Positions 34,187 to 46,089 of a stretch of 64,000 nucleotides of DNA are shown here, one piece after another (positions within the stretch are counted from its first letter, which is position 1; each line of letters starts with the position of its first letter). The notes beneath the pieces are model-generated. The model ran no database searches and was not told the origin of the DNA. It saw nothing but the letters and a program-made list of their open reading frames with translations. The stretch is from Eustoma russellianum (taxonomy: Eukaryota; Streptophyta; Magnoliopsida; Gentianales; Gentianaceae): contig AP025041.1 of NCBI GenBank assembly GCA_036186865.1, positions 2,564,939-2,628,938 of the forward strand, read 5' to 3'. A program made the position numbers and the translations under genes.

Positions 34187-36500
34187 CACTCTCTCACACG
34201 CACAAAGTAGCCACTTTTACTTTGATGAAATTTGTTTCATTTATAATATATATAATACCATTGATCATACAAAAAGGTACGTATTTATCATTTACACAAT
34301 CTCACACACACATATTATTTCTTTGTCATAAAAATATTGGTTCCATTTGACTTCATCATGATTAAGAAGTCAAACCATTTTAGTCATTATTTATGTTTTA
34401 CTCTTAGCTATTTAATTAAAGTAAACTCGAAAATTTTTATAAGGTATAACTGACTAGTATGAGAAATTTGACTATTGATGTATTTTTATTTTTGGAAAGA
34501 TGAAAATATTATAATTTGAACAAACTAAAATAAAAACTAAAAAAATATTTTAGGATGAAAAATATATATAGTGATTGAGAGTGTTATATATAACTATTTT
34601 GATACACATATAGCGGATCATTGCATGATGCATAAAGACATACCAATGAAAAACCAAACATATAACGTGGAAAGGATATACCATTATTAGGTGAGGGGAA
34701 AAAAACATGGAATAAAAACCACAATGCATATAAGGTGGAAGCAACTTTTCAAATGCAGAATGCGAAAAGAACAAAAGTGTAGCATTTCTTCATATGCAAG
34801 AAAAGAGATTCAAACTCAAATTCTTACAAAAATACTATTTAACTTTTAGATCTAAAAGTCTGTTACGCGCAACTCTTACACTTAGGGATACAAACGAACT
34901 AAATTTTATCGAATCAAAAGTTAGGTCCAATTCGAACATGTTTAATGAGGTTCGAATTCATGACGAACCTAAAATTAAGTTAGTATTCGAATTCGACAAG
35001 TTTTAGAATAAGTTCAATTCAACTCGAAAACTCGATTACTATTCGTGAGCATTATCCGATTTGCAAAATCAGATTGACTCGTGAACTCGAGTCCATGCAA
35101 AATCAGATTGACTCGTGAACTCAAGTTCTATTCATGGACTCAAAATCGATAATTTACATGTAAATTATGGTCCTACAAATCGAGTCTATGAATTGAACCT
35201 TCGAGAAGCTTATTTTATTGAGACTTCGTCAAATATTCGAGCTGAATAACAGAAAGTTTGAATTCGATTAGTCATAGATTTCAAACTGAAATTATGGTTC
35301 AAATTCGAATTTATTAAAATCAAATTCGAACCGTGTCATTAACGATCTGAACTCAAAAACCTTCTTATAAGCTCGATTCATCAGCAACCCACTTACAGTT
35401 GAGTGGAATATTTGTTATCCTAAACACTCTAAGTTCGTTTATCCGTTTTAAAAAGGGGAAAAACAACTTTTAAAATGCAGAACAAGTTAAATCCAATACT
35501 TCTTTATTTTGGGATCTAGTAAATCCTAACCACTCCAACTAACATCATCAACTTGTATACAACTTACATAACAGGTTAGTTGAATTAATATAACCCTTTT
35601 CATTCATAAGGGGCAGTGTTCCTACCTTGACCATAGCCCATGTCATTCATGTCTTGACTTGTAGCCTCCGTCGTTCCTCTTTTGACCATATCGTTATGAA
35701 GTAAAGCTGATCCATAGAAGAAAACTTTGGATAAGACGGTGGGAAAGAAAAGGTGGATAAAAGAAGTTTTATTTATAACGCAAAACTGTAATAGTAAATT
35801 AGTTTTGTGAAAAATATAAATCAGGTTTGTTCAGCGGATTCTTAGATATGAAGTAGTTACTTGGTATCTACAAAGTATCAAGTCCAAGTCTGCTTCAGTA
35901 TAATAAACTGATATCAGAACTCTAACATTCACATAACGGTATGGAAATGACGACCTATCATTCAAATACCAATTCAATCACTTCCAAAGGAGCAATAGAA
36001 GTTTTCTTGGCTAAGACAAAATAGATGGATAGTAATGGTCGAAAGAAATAAAAAACCATCTTTCTTATTTCTTACGGCACGGAAAACCAAAAATTAGGCA
36101 TTGAAGCCTTAGTAGCTTGAAATAAGAAAGTAAAGAAGTCTAGAAAGATAATCAAAATATGATTCAAATTTATGTCAGAGATCACATTATACAAAATAAT
36201 ATACTTAACATATTGCGTATGCATTTATTTTTTCAAAAGAAATGTTTTTTTTTTGGTTTAGTGATCATGATCATGAATTCAGATTTTCGAATGTTCATAA
36301 TAGATTTATTTAAATCGTCTAACTTAATAAATTTAGTACAGTAACTTATAAGAATTAATAAAACAAATTATTTTACATGTAGTTCGATAATCCTTTATTG
36401 AATTGTGGAGAATGTATTTTATTATTTCAACAGCTATAAAAGGTTTTTCCTAAATCAATATATTACACTGAATTCCGAAAAATTCATGAAATTAAAACAG
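33909..36500. other. intergenic region upstream of the UGT gene
   Basis: No gene is seen. It contains a (TA)n tract at about 34136-34176 next to short CA repeats, and the TCGA-rich degenerate repeat at 34890-35400. Short open frames are low-complexity. Confidence 0.4.
34890..35400. repeat. degenerate TTCGAATT/CTCGAA-rich repeat block
   Basis: The block is packed with variants of ATTCGAATTC, AACTCGA and TTCGAAC. It includes one clear tandem duplication of about 27 bp, GCAAAATCAGATTGACTCGT..., at 35070-35096 and 35097-35123. This looks like an eroded repetitive element, such as an LTR or satellite fragment. The class is not determined. Confidence 0.45.
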
Positions 36501-36509
36501 ATATTTAAA

Positions 36510-36890
36510 CTGAGTATTGCGGGAGTCCACCTGGCAGGTAACCCCTCCAAAAATAGGCGTATGCCAAATAGTGCAGAGCGCACACGGTATTCTTTAGTAA
36601 AAGGCGAAAGAATAGTTCGCTTTGTGCTCACTGCTTGGCTGCGTGAGTTAACAGTTGCTGCCAGTCCAGATTATATGCTATGGGAGGCTTCGTCTACTGT
36701 TTCTTCCAAGCAATGTGGTACACATGACGCTCTTCTTTTGCGCACAAAATTTCCCTTCACGATGCAAAACAGCCAAAGGTCCCCTCTGCCAATATCCTAC
36801 CCCAAATTCTCCTTTCAGTTGGTCATCATACCAAAAGAGAACTCCGCTGGTTTTGCTAAGCATTTTTTTCTTAATTAATTTATTTTCCGA
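36510..36890 (+). repeat. conserved-core paired segment, copy 1
   Basis: This is homologous to 38595-38900. The flanks are strongly diverged, but the core 36572-36634 (63 bp) is identical in both copies. It can fold as a hairpin: outer arms GCAGAGCGCAC and GTGCTCACTGC pair at 9 of 11 positions, and an inner 8-bp stem TATTCTTT/AAAGAATA closes an 11-base loop. Both copies also keep a plus-strand open frame through the core (reading AERTRYSLVKGERIVRF). I recognise neither a known RNA family nor a protein domain. It could be a structured RNA, part of a repeat family, or a small coding unit. Confidence 0.6.
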
Positions 36891-37931
36891 AATTTCCTGG
36901 TTTTGAAGCTTTATATATTTGTCTTCTATTGTGTTGGCTACTAAACTTTTCTTTTGAGTGGTAGATTAGTTAAACCAATATATCTAGCGTCGATAGTAAT
37001 GACTAATTCTTTTTGATATGTAGAATTCTTTATTAAAAGATTTTTGCTCTTCCATTCTCATTGGTAGATTAGTTATCCAGTTACATTGATTTTTGTATCC
37101 TTGGTTGTTATCAGTTTACCGACTTAATTTCATCACCATTTTACCTTATATCTACCGCTTCGATTGTTAGGATTTGTTGGTAGTTAGACATGAAACTTGT
37201 ATATTAGTTGTTACAAATATCAATAACTCGATTAAACTCGTCATGTCTGTAGGAGGAGTTTGGCTTGAGATCTAATCGACACAGGTTTATATTAACCTAA
37301 GATATAGACCTTTTTATTTAGTAAAATTACGTTATATTAACATTGATTGCGCCTCCATTTATAATATTTTTTAGATTCATCCGTTATTTCAGGTACACTT
37401 GGGCGGTTCGTAAATCCTCTTGTTTGATCAAGTTGTTCTTTTACGCATCTCAAACTGATTAAGTGATGATTATTCTTTTTTTTTTTGGGGCAAAATTGGG
37501 TATAAAGGTGAGACTTGTAAGTGGAAGGTTTTCTAATGTACTAGGCACTTGATTTATTATCGAAGAGATGGGCTTGGATAGCTAATGGCTACTAGGACAA
37601 TAAAAGTCTAAGGTTTTGATATAAAATACACATATGCTTTAAACATTTTTAGCACTGCAATCCATAAAAAAATTTTCTAATCAAGAAATGGGTGACAGAA
37701 ATCAAACGCTTTGAAAATTGCTGCAGAGTTTCGTAAACGCATTTCCGTCGTCTGTAAAGTTAAAACAATTGAATAAGGCTTGTGTGAAACAAAACAAAAC
37801 AAAAAAAAAAAGATTGTGGGTTCCACCAGAAGAGAGTACATCATTAATGTAATTAGGGAGTAACATTCTCCCACAATCAGGGTCGAGTTTTTTTTATATT
37901 ATAAAACATGAAACTCTGATTGACATCTTTC

Positions 37932-38120
37932 CGTTCAGATCTGAGGAGGCTAAACGTAAGATAAATTATATGGTCTCCAATCACACGTCGTTAATGTACA
38001 AATAGTTTTGTAAAGAGGTAGTGCTGCATTTTTTTTAAAAAAACCTCATTTTGTACACGTAATGACATGTGATTAGATACCTCATAATTTGCTTTACTTT
38101 TAGCCTATTCAGATCTGTGC
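37932..38120. mobile_element. MITE, same family as 16326-16543
   Basis: The element is about 189 bp with long inverted arms. The left runs from CAGATCTGAGGAGGCTAAAC to GTACAAA. The reverse complement of the right runs from CAGATCTGAATAGGCTAAAA to GTACAAA; the arms are about 68 bp. Flanks ACATCTTTC (37923-37931) and ACATCCTTC (38121-38129) are a 9-bp duplication with one mismatch. It lies between the two conserved-core segments. Confidence 0.75.
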
Positions 38121-38594
38121 ACATCCTTCAATTGTTCATTATTATGATGGTTATTGCGAAGTAATGTATACCTCATTAAACAGGACGAGGACAATCCCCT
38201 CAGACTAAAAAAAGGAAAACAACTGTTAGGATATCTGTTCGTTGCAATGAAACTCGACAATAAAATAGAGAGAGAAGAAAGTAATGAACGTAAATTTCTA
38301 CATGTTTATGAATACACACGAGCAAAAAGTAATAGATATGTTGACAGAATTGAGTAGCTTTAAACAGAAAGGTCCCCGCTATTCTTCTCACATTTTAACT
38401 ATTCAGTAACTACACAATTACTTACTACAATTAAAATTTTACTATGGAATTTTAGGCAGAAAAAAATTTCCTTACCAATCCTTATAAAATGATTTAATAC
38501 TCTCACAAACGACTTCCCATCCATACAAAACCATACCAATTAGTTTTGTGGTTAATGCCGCTAAAAACAGAGCTAACATTTAAATTGAGAATTG

Positions 38595-38900
38595 TGGGGT
38601 CCACCCAGTAGGTGAAACCCTCCAAAAATAGGCGTATGCCACTAAATGCAGAGCGCACACGGTATTCTTTAGTAAAAGGCGAAAGAATAGTTCGCTTTGT
38701 GCTCACTGCGTGGCTGCGTGATTTTTTAGTTGTGGCGGAACCCAGTTATATAATGTGGATATCTCCGGATGCTATTTACTTAATCGGTGTGGTACCATAT
38801 GACGCTCCAGCGCCCAACTTCCCTTCAGAAGGCAAGAAAAATTCTGTGGCGGCTCTATTAAAATATTTTTCCTTGATTTATTTTCAGAGAATTATGGGTT
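38595..38900 (+). repeat. conserved-core paired segment, copy 2
   Basis: Partner of 36510-36890. Identity is complete over 38647-38709 and high from ACCCTCCAAAAATAGGCG to GGCTGCGTGA. It falls away on both sides, with patches such as GTGGTAC...ATGACGCTC and TTCCCTTCA near the 3' end still alignable. The spacing between cores is 2075 bases, same orientation. Confidence 0.6.
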
Positions 38901-38917
38901 TTACAACATTCTATTGA

Positions 38918-39666
38918 GCCCCTATCCTGCATTACAAAGTTAGGAATGTCACCCTGTGTTCCGGATTGGAAACTTGGAACTTTTTCTCTTGTCTGGGTTT
39001 AACGTACCTCAGTAGCTAGAGTTTTAATGAGTTAGTAACCCAATATGATTGTATGCCTTCTAAGTTTCGCTTTGATCTTTATGGGTTTCTCCCGGAGAAG
39101 AAACTTATTTGAGTGACTTGTAATTGACAAAATACCTTAACCACACCTAGGGTTATGTTCGTGTGTCATGCATTGTTTGATTCATCGAGGTGGATTAGCC
39201 TATATATATCTAATTTTATGAGTTCCCTCTAGCTCTTTTAGTGCTTTTCAGAATCTAAAGATGATGTGGACTTTGGCAGGCTACTGTTTCTCACTACTGC
39301 TTGAATGGACAAATTGGCAAATTATATGTTACTTTAAGTGCTCTTAAAACAACTATTTTCCTCCCAATTTCTTTAACTTGAGTATTAACAAGATAGCAAA
39401 ATACCTGCATTTGTATCGATATTTTACACTGTCGCAAAACAACTCTAATTCAGAAATGAAAGGGGTTGGGTGGGATCACGAGGGGCATACTTCACTACTA
39501 CATTCTCCCCTTTGGACTACTGAGCTGATGATATTAGGGAGTCAGCGACGTCCCATTAACAGAGCAAGAAAATTTTCCTACCACACTCCTGGGAGAATTG
39601 TCACCTAGTCCAAGAATCACAGTAGAGAGTGCTTTTTTTCAGATCATAAGCCAAAAACATGAGCTT
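38918..39666. other. 3' flank of GH17 gene
   Basis: No gene is seen. It likely contains the 3' untranslated region of the minus-strand GH17 gene near its right side. Confidence 0.4.
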
Positions 39667-42014
39667 TCACCAAGATAACCTAAATAAACATAACAATATG
39701 GTAACAATTGGAGACGTGATCCAGTGGAAAAGAGTGTACTGAGTAGGGGGAGAAGAAAAGGAGTCCCTTAGCCCAACAATGAACCGGCAATTTTCAACAG
39801 AGGGGTCAACTGTAGTTATCAAGCCCAAGCCCCCAAAGTCACAGCTGTCTGCCGTCTGCTCATGCTGTTGGTAGTAGTTGTTAAATGCATATGAAATGTT
39901 CCCTGGCCAACTAAGATTGTAACAAGAACCACCTGGCGACATCGTGCTGCAGTCAGCAGAAGCACAAGCCTCAAGAGCATTTGCAGATGCATTGGACAAA
40001 TCTTTGTTGTTATTTACCACACACCATTTAGAAGGAAGGTACTGGACATACTGTGCATTCACCAGTTTGCTCGACTTCTTGGTAAAATCGACCTGATACT
40101 TTGCTTGACCATCAAAAGTGAAGATCCCCCAATGCCTCTCAAAACTTCCAGCAGCTATGCTTCTCATATCTTCATCCAAGAGGCTCGAGATGTAAGCCTC
40201 AACGGGTAGAGTTCGAGGCCTGAGTGGAGTTCCGGATTTGCTATCAAGATAGTCTATCAGGCCTCTCAAGAACACCCGTGCATTGACTGGATTAGCATCA
40301 GCAGTCCCATCTGCAGGCCAACCAATTTGACCAATGACAATGTCCATTGTAGGAAATCCAACAGTCCACAAGGCCGTTACCAAGGTGTCATAGAGCACCT
40401 CAAAGCTGCTTTTGTAGGTATGGGCCATATCCTTAAGGGGGCGCGCGTTATTTTTGAATAAAGCAAAGTCAAGGGATATGTTTTTGCTTTGATAATAAGC
40501 AAAGAAAGGGGAAATGGTAGCAAAGAATGGAGATTGATGCTTGCTCAAAAATGTAAGTAGTTCAGACAGGGTTTTGTTAACATCTGGTCGAAAATGCCCT
40601 TTTGATGGCTGGCCAGCCTCAGACAGGAAAGCATCGTAACTGCAAGGAACAACAACTTTCACCTTACCCTGAATGTTAACTTTGGTCAAAGCTGCTTGGA
40701 TGTTGGTGGCTGCACCAATAACAAATGGGTGAAATTGTTCACCATAGATTTGGAGGAATGGCTCGTTCCCAACAGCGACATACCTGTAGAATGCTGTTCA
40801 GAAACACATAACAAGAGCAGGAGGAATCTGAAAGTAGCCATGCAGCATAATGAAACAAGGACAGGCTCACACCAGGACACCAAATAATGACAGATCGCCT
40901 CCTCTTTGCTTGTACTGTATAACAAAAAATTAAACAAAAAAAATTGCATAGAAGGAAAATGCATGCCATATTGACCCTTCGACGCTTGCAATGATGATTT
41001 CAAAATAGACTGTGGACAGATGAAACCATTGGTTCGTCGCCTATTAGCCAGGCCTCATACAGTTGATACTTCGTTAAACTACCTAAAGTGGTCTCATCTC
41101 CTGTTAGTTTTATTACTTATTATCAGGAGGCAAATAAAGGTGATTCAAGAGATAATACCATAACATGATCTGGCTAATAGCAGAAATACCAGTTACTGGT
41201 TTCAGGTTCATGGTAATCTCCAAACATGAAGGGGCACTTAGTTCATCAAGTAATTTCTTTTACATCTGAATTTGTTGAAACGAGCCATTCATCAAATCTG
41301 TGGTTCTTTTTTTTAAAAAAAAAAATTTATGGCATAGACTTAAACAAACAAACAGGAGTAAAGATTCAAAAGACGCAGAGCTCATATAAAGCCTGCAATT
41401 GATCCGAAAGTCCCATTTCACAAGAGTAAACATCAAAATACTAAAGATAAAAGCTATACACAAGTGATTTGACTACCTTACACCCTCAGCAACACATACA
41501 ATGACATACATAAATAGAAGCAAATGAAAATAAAAGCCGGAAAATTTTGAAGAAGACGAAAACACCAACTTGATAGCATTTTTATTCTCTTTCAAGTAAG
41601 CTCAAGCTCTTAGCTACTGAATTAGAAGTCGGAGAGGGGGGGGGGGATCACGTACTCAACACGAACGCCACTGGATCCATCAGAAAGGTAACGGGTGAGG
41701 TTATCATGAACCCAATCCTCAGCAGCCTTGAGGGAGGAGTTCAAGCTGCGAAGCATAGAGTTGGGAATGCCAACAGTTACATGAATGTTTGAGCCGGAAA
41801 GAGACTGCAGCACAAGAGGGTCGGCGTCAAAGAGCTTGACCTTGTCAATGTTGTTCGCCTTCAAAAGTTCCACCACCTGGGCCGGCGGCAGAGGGTTTGA
41901 GGCGGAGGTGCCCCAGTTGACACCTATGGCTATAGCTCTTGATGGGAGTAAAGCAACAGAAGAAAGGAACAACAATGATAATGCCGCGATTTGAGATGCA
42001 GTTTTTAACGCCAT
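39667..42014 (-). CDS. GH17 beta-1,3-glucanase-like protein with X8 domain, GPI-type
   Basis: A secreted glycoside hydrolase family 17 protein, expected at the cell wall or plasma membrane with callose as substrate. Minus-strand exons are 42014-41656 and 40783-39667 (phase 2), giving 491 residues. A signal peptide covers about 1-29, followed by the mature start GVNWGTSASNPLPPAQVVELL. The acid/base Glu is in VAVGNEPFLQIYGEQF. The block where the nucleophile Glu normally sits (E-x-GWP) reads VIGQIGWPADG, with Gln in its place. A cysteine-rich X8/CBM43 domain (WCVVNNNKDL... to SCDFGG) fills about residues 360-460. The hydrophobic tail WITSPIVTILLCLF suggests a GPI anchor. From memory the neighbourhood fits Arabidopsis At5g58480. 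The role may be binding rather than cleavage. Confidence 0.93.
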
Positions 42015-42913
42015 TGTGAATTGGATAAAGGACTTGTTTTTGTTTATGCTACAGCTGCATTTTAGGGAATGTGGCGGTCAGGGGAGGGTGGAGAAGAAGA
42101 ATGGAGGCGGAGGAGAAAGAAACTAATGGATTTGTCCGCTCTGTCGAGGAAAGCGGCCACCAAGACTGAAGTGAGCTGGTGGGCATTTTATTTCATACGG
42201 ACAAAAATATTCAACTTTAAGGCGCAGCTACCGTATCAGCAGCGGTAATGTTCTTAAGTGAATTACTTATTTTTGTATATTTACCTACATAATAAACTAA
42301 TAATTGCAAACATTTAATAGTTTGTTTTTATAACATTTGATATTTTAGTCATTTTTTTTAAGAAAAGTTGTATAGCTGTTACGATTCTATTTAACCATAT
42401 AGCAACACTCACATAACACAATTTATGCTAAGAAATTGTACAAAAGTAATACATAATATTTTGTCGGAACCCTTTTTCTCACAGGAAGTAGGTTGCAACG
42501 TCTCTTTTTATTTATTTATTTATGTTTTTTTAGGAAAGTTTGCTGCATTATTCAGATGCTCCTGGCAGATCCAGATGCTTAAGTACATAACCTAAACACC
42601 TCCCAGTACACCCTGCCCACGTACAAATTTCAGCCAAGAACATTAGTCACAAGCAAGAGAACAAAGATGAAATTGCATTTATAACAACGTAGCATCCAAC
42701 AATGGCGGATTCACTTTAAAACAAAATCAATCCATTACCATTGCAACAAAATATCAAGTGCATACCACAGCTGTAAAGGCAACAATCAAAGCTACATTTA
42801 GTGCAACAATTTATGTTTCATAAAACTTGTAACAATCTACCAGCAAAACTCGATACCACCTAAGTTGCTTGGGTAAAAGCAGATGCTCAAGCAAGTAGAA
42901 GCTGCCAAAGTTA
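42015..42913. other. GH17 promoter side and RPS4 3' flank
   Basis: This lies upstream of GH17 and downstream of RPS4, both on the minus strand. No other gene is seen. The part nearest 42913 should hold the RPS4 3' untranslated region. Confidence 0.45.
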
Positions 42914-44905
42914 TCATGCGGTGATGCCGCCTTGAGCAGCCTGTCTCTTCTGGGCCTCCTCAATGATGATCAATTTGATACCCTTGCCCTTAGGAAGAGA
43001 AACCCAGGGTTTGGTGCCCTTGCCAATTGTGAAGACATTTCCCAAGCGAGTAGCAAATTCATGTCCAGCAGAATCTTGGACATGAATTGTCTCAAAGGTA
43101 CCCTTGTGCTTCTCCCTGTTCTTGATGATACCAACCCGTCCCCTATTCCTTCCACCAGTAACCATGACTACGTTACCAACATCAAACTTAATGAAGTCCA
43201 CAATCTTGTTACTGTCCAAATCCAGCTTGACGGTATCGTTGGCTTTAATTAGGGGATCTGGATACCGGATTGTCCTCCCATCATAAGTATTGATGTAAGG
43301 AATGCCCTTCTTACCAAATTGCACAGATCGCACCTTGCAGAGCTTAAACTGCAAGAACAGAATCCAAATAAGTAAACAGGCTGAACAGTGTACAGGTACA
43401 TAAAAGCAGAGTAGACATGCATATCAGCGGACTTGGATCACCTCTAGAGCTGCATATTTATCAGGCATTCTCCGTTACCTGAAGCTTTCTGGTATTTACA
43501 TGTGCCAAAAAAATCAACTACCTTGGGAAAAATTTTCTGAGTTGCCATTTTAGGCCAAAATGGAGATAGGTAGGGGAACACATAGAAACATAGATCGAGA
43601 CAAGAATATTTACAAACATAAACAATGCCAACCTTAGCCTCTTCATCCCTGATTGAATGTAGGCGAAACCGCCCCTTGGTATCATAGAGGAGACGGAAGT
43701 TCTCGTTGGTCTTGGGAATCGATACAACATCTACAAATTAACAATAAAGAACAGTGACTTAGGCATTCATACAACAAGCATTCAGAAACCATGACAACAG
43801 TTGCAATAGAAAGGTCCACAATGAATGAACTCCTACAATTTAACAAGCACAAATACCAATGCCAAAGCTCATATGACCGTTAAGGAGATGCAGAAACACA
43901 AAAGATCTAAGAAAGATTCATACCCATGAAGCCTGCAGGATAAGTCTTGTCAGTCCGAACCTTTCCATCAACCATGACATGTCGTTGCATCAAAATGGAA
44001 ATGACCTCACGGTAAGTGAGAGCATACTTCAGCCTGTTACGCAAAATAAGGATCAAGGGCAGGCACTCCCTTGACTTATGTGGCCCAGAAGATGGCTTGG
44101 GAGCCTACAAGAGAAACACATAAAACAGCTATACAATCTCAGGAAATTTATCTAACATCAGCCTAAAAGTACAGCTGAATTTGACTCTTTACTAACAAAT
44201 GCTCCTCCAAGCTTGTCAAGCATCCAATGCTTTGGGGCATTGAGCCTCTTCATATGTTTCTTCAATCCCCTCGCCTGAAAAAGTCGGAACAAAAATAAGC
44301 AACCTCATAAAGACATTGATCTACAAACCAAAGCAAATACATAATAACAGGCCCAGATAAAAATGCTACCGGATACAGAGATCATTTCAGAAAATCTTAT
44401 GAAGGATAAAACATCTTTCTCAAGGAAAGCGCTGAGAGTCAGAGGCCCTTTTTTAGAGAAGCAATAAGAGGAAAACAACTACGCCGCCAGGTGATTCTCA
44501 ATGGCGAAGCACACCAACTTCTCTGAAAGGTCCAAAACTGGTCGGTATTGAAGGGAGGAACAGGAAGCGGCTCGAATATAGGCCATTGGGATGAAGTTTA
44601 AAACTATAAAACAAAAGGCAGCTATTTACAAACTACACCAGGCAAAATTATTGCTGCAAATATATATTTTCAGTGGTTACAGGATGAATGATGCATGTCA
44701 CAAACTTAGAGAATGATAAAGTCTGTTCCTTTATACGCAAACGCCAATGTAAAAGAATAATCAAGCTGCAGAAATCAAAAACGGAGATCATGGCAGAACT
44801 TATCAAATGCATAAAGGGAAAGGGGAAGTGAAAACAAAGGATATAGAAACGCCAAATATTGTACAATTAAAGAAAATAAGCTGGTGTTAGCATTGCACTA
44901 ACCAT
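42914..44905 (-). CDS. RPS4: 40S ribosomal protein S4 (eS4), five exons
   Basis: This is a structural protein of the small cytosolic ribosomal subunit. Minus-strand coding exons are 44905-44903 (only the ATG), 44274-44197, 44104-43924, 43730-43633 and 43348-42914. All phases match, giving 264 residues, the usual eS4 size. It begins M then ARGLKKHMKRLNAPKHWMLD, with PSSGPHKSRECLPLILILRN, the S4-type RNA-binding segment around REVISILMQRHVMVDGKVRT, and SIPKTNENFRLLYDTKGRF. The KOW motif is at VGNVVMVTGGRNRGRVG. It ends WVSLPKGKGIKLIIIEEAQK. The start codon is cut off from the rest by an intron immediately after ATG, common in plant ribosomal-protein genes. No lesions are seen. Confidence 0.97.
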
Positions 44906-46089
44906 GTTGATCGACTGAAATTGATTTCGCCGCCCTTTTCCCTGGATGCCTCCCCGCGGTAACGCTTGCTACTCTGCTGCTCTTGAACAACAGATTGAAA
45001 CCACTCGGAGCCCTAGCAAATGAGACTAGATTTTATATGTACTTCTGCTTGCACTAGAATGCTGGGCCTTCATTTCTTTGGGTCAACAATAGCTGAGCCC
45101 AATAATGTACTAATTCTGGATATCAATATGTTAAATTGGACTCGGATCTGGCCCATTATGCCTCTCTGTCTGGCTCTCTCGCTCTTCGTGTTCCTGAAGT
45201 CCAAGCTATTCTACAAACAATTCTATTGCTCTGTTATAATATCTAACATACAAAAGAGTTAGATGATATTTATGATATATGATTTAACCTGAATTAGTAA
45301 ACTAAATTACTATGAAATTAGCAATATGTCAGCCTATCCTGACTTAACAAAATCCATTAATTATGCAATTAACAATACGCTTAAGGTGTTGGTAGACTTT
45401 TCCCACTAATACATTCTTTACGCGTCAAATCACAACTACAAAGTTTGTTTTTCTTCCCCCTGAATTACCCATAACAAAAAATTTAATGTGAAAAATTCAA
45501 CAGTTTTATGTAGCTAAAGTTTTACAATGTTTTACTTTGCTTTTACTTTAAACGTAATCACGCTTGTTTACCCTTAATTACCATACTTTAGCCTTCACAA
45601 ATATACTATAAAATATTTTAATGCATTGATATGTACGCAGATTATATGGTAAATTAGTTTTAATACATGATTTCTTTTATTTAATGTATTTGTGTGATTG
45701 ATTAGGACTACTTGATACTTTATCAATTGCGTAAAAATAAGACATTATAAAAAGGCGTTTTAAGTGTATTAGATATCTGTATTCTATGCAAAGTCTGAAA
45801 AAAAATCAGATTACTTGACGATCTGATGTATACAGTCTTACCCTACCTGGGAGTTAAGTTTACTTAGCAAATAAAAGTTCAAGCTATACACCACAATTTA
45901 ACCAATATATTATTACAGATCATCTAACTAATTTTCCGACAACATGTTTATCCACTGGATCATGCTACAGTGTTTTTTTTCCCTTTCTTTTTTAGAGTTT
46001 CCAGGAAGAGGTAGGAGGAAACACTCGAAAAGAAGTGATGCGAGGAGACAGAAATTGAGGAAAGCAGAAAGTGAAAGCTGTTAAATCAA
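44906..46089. promoter_or_regulatory. divergent promoter region, RPS4 and CCR-like gene
   Basis: About 1.2 kb lies between two start codons facing away from each other. Near the RPS4 side are three site II-type motifs: TGGGCC at 45063-45068, AGCCCA (TGGGCT inverted) at 45096-45101 and GGCCCA (TGGGCC inverted) at 45150-45155. Clusters of such motifs drive ribosomal-protein genes in proliferating plant cells through TCP-family factors. Assignment to RPS4 is inferred from distance. The rest is AT-rich. Confidence 0.55.

Noticed and set aside
34011..34331. 106-codon plus-strand frame
   Set aside because: Built from TA and CA microsatellite sequence; low-complexity peptide with no homologue recognised.
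36405..36878. 157-codon frame as a normal protein gene
   Set aside because: The upstream part is AT-rich and unmatched. Only the core is shared with the 38.6-kb copy, with identity even at silent positions, so a conventional coding gene is not supported.
42932..43252. Plus-strand open frame of 106 codons
   Set aside because: It is the antisense shadow of the last exon of RPS4, whose frame and splice phase are fully supported.
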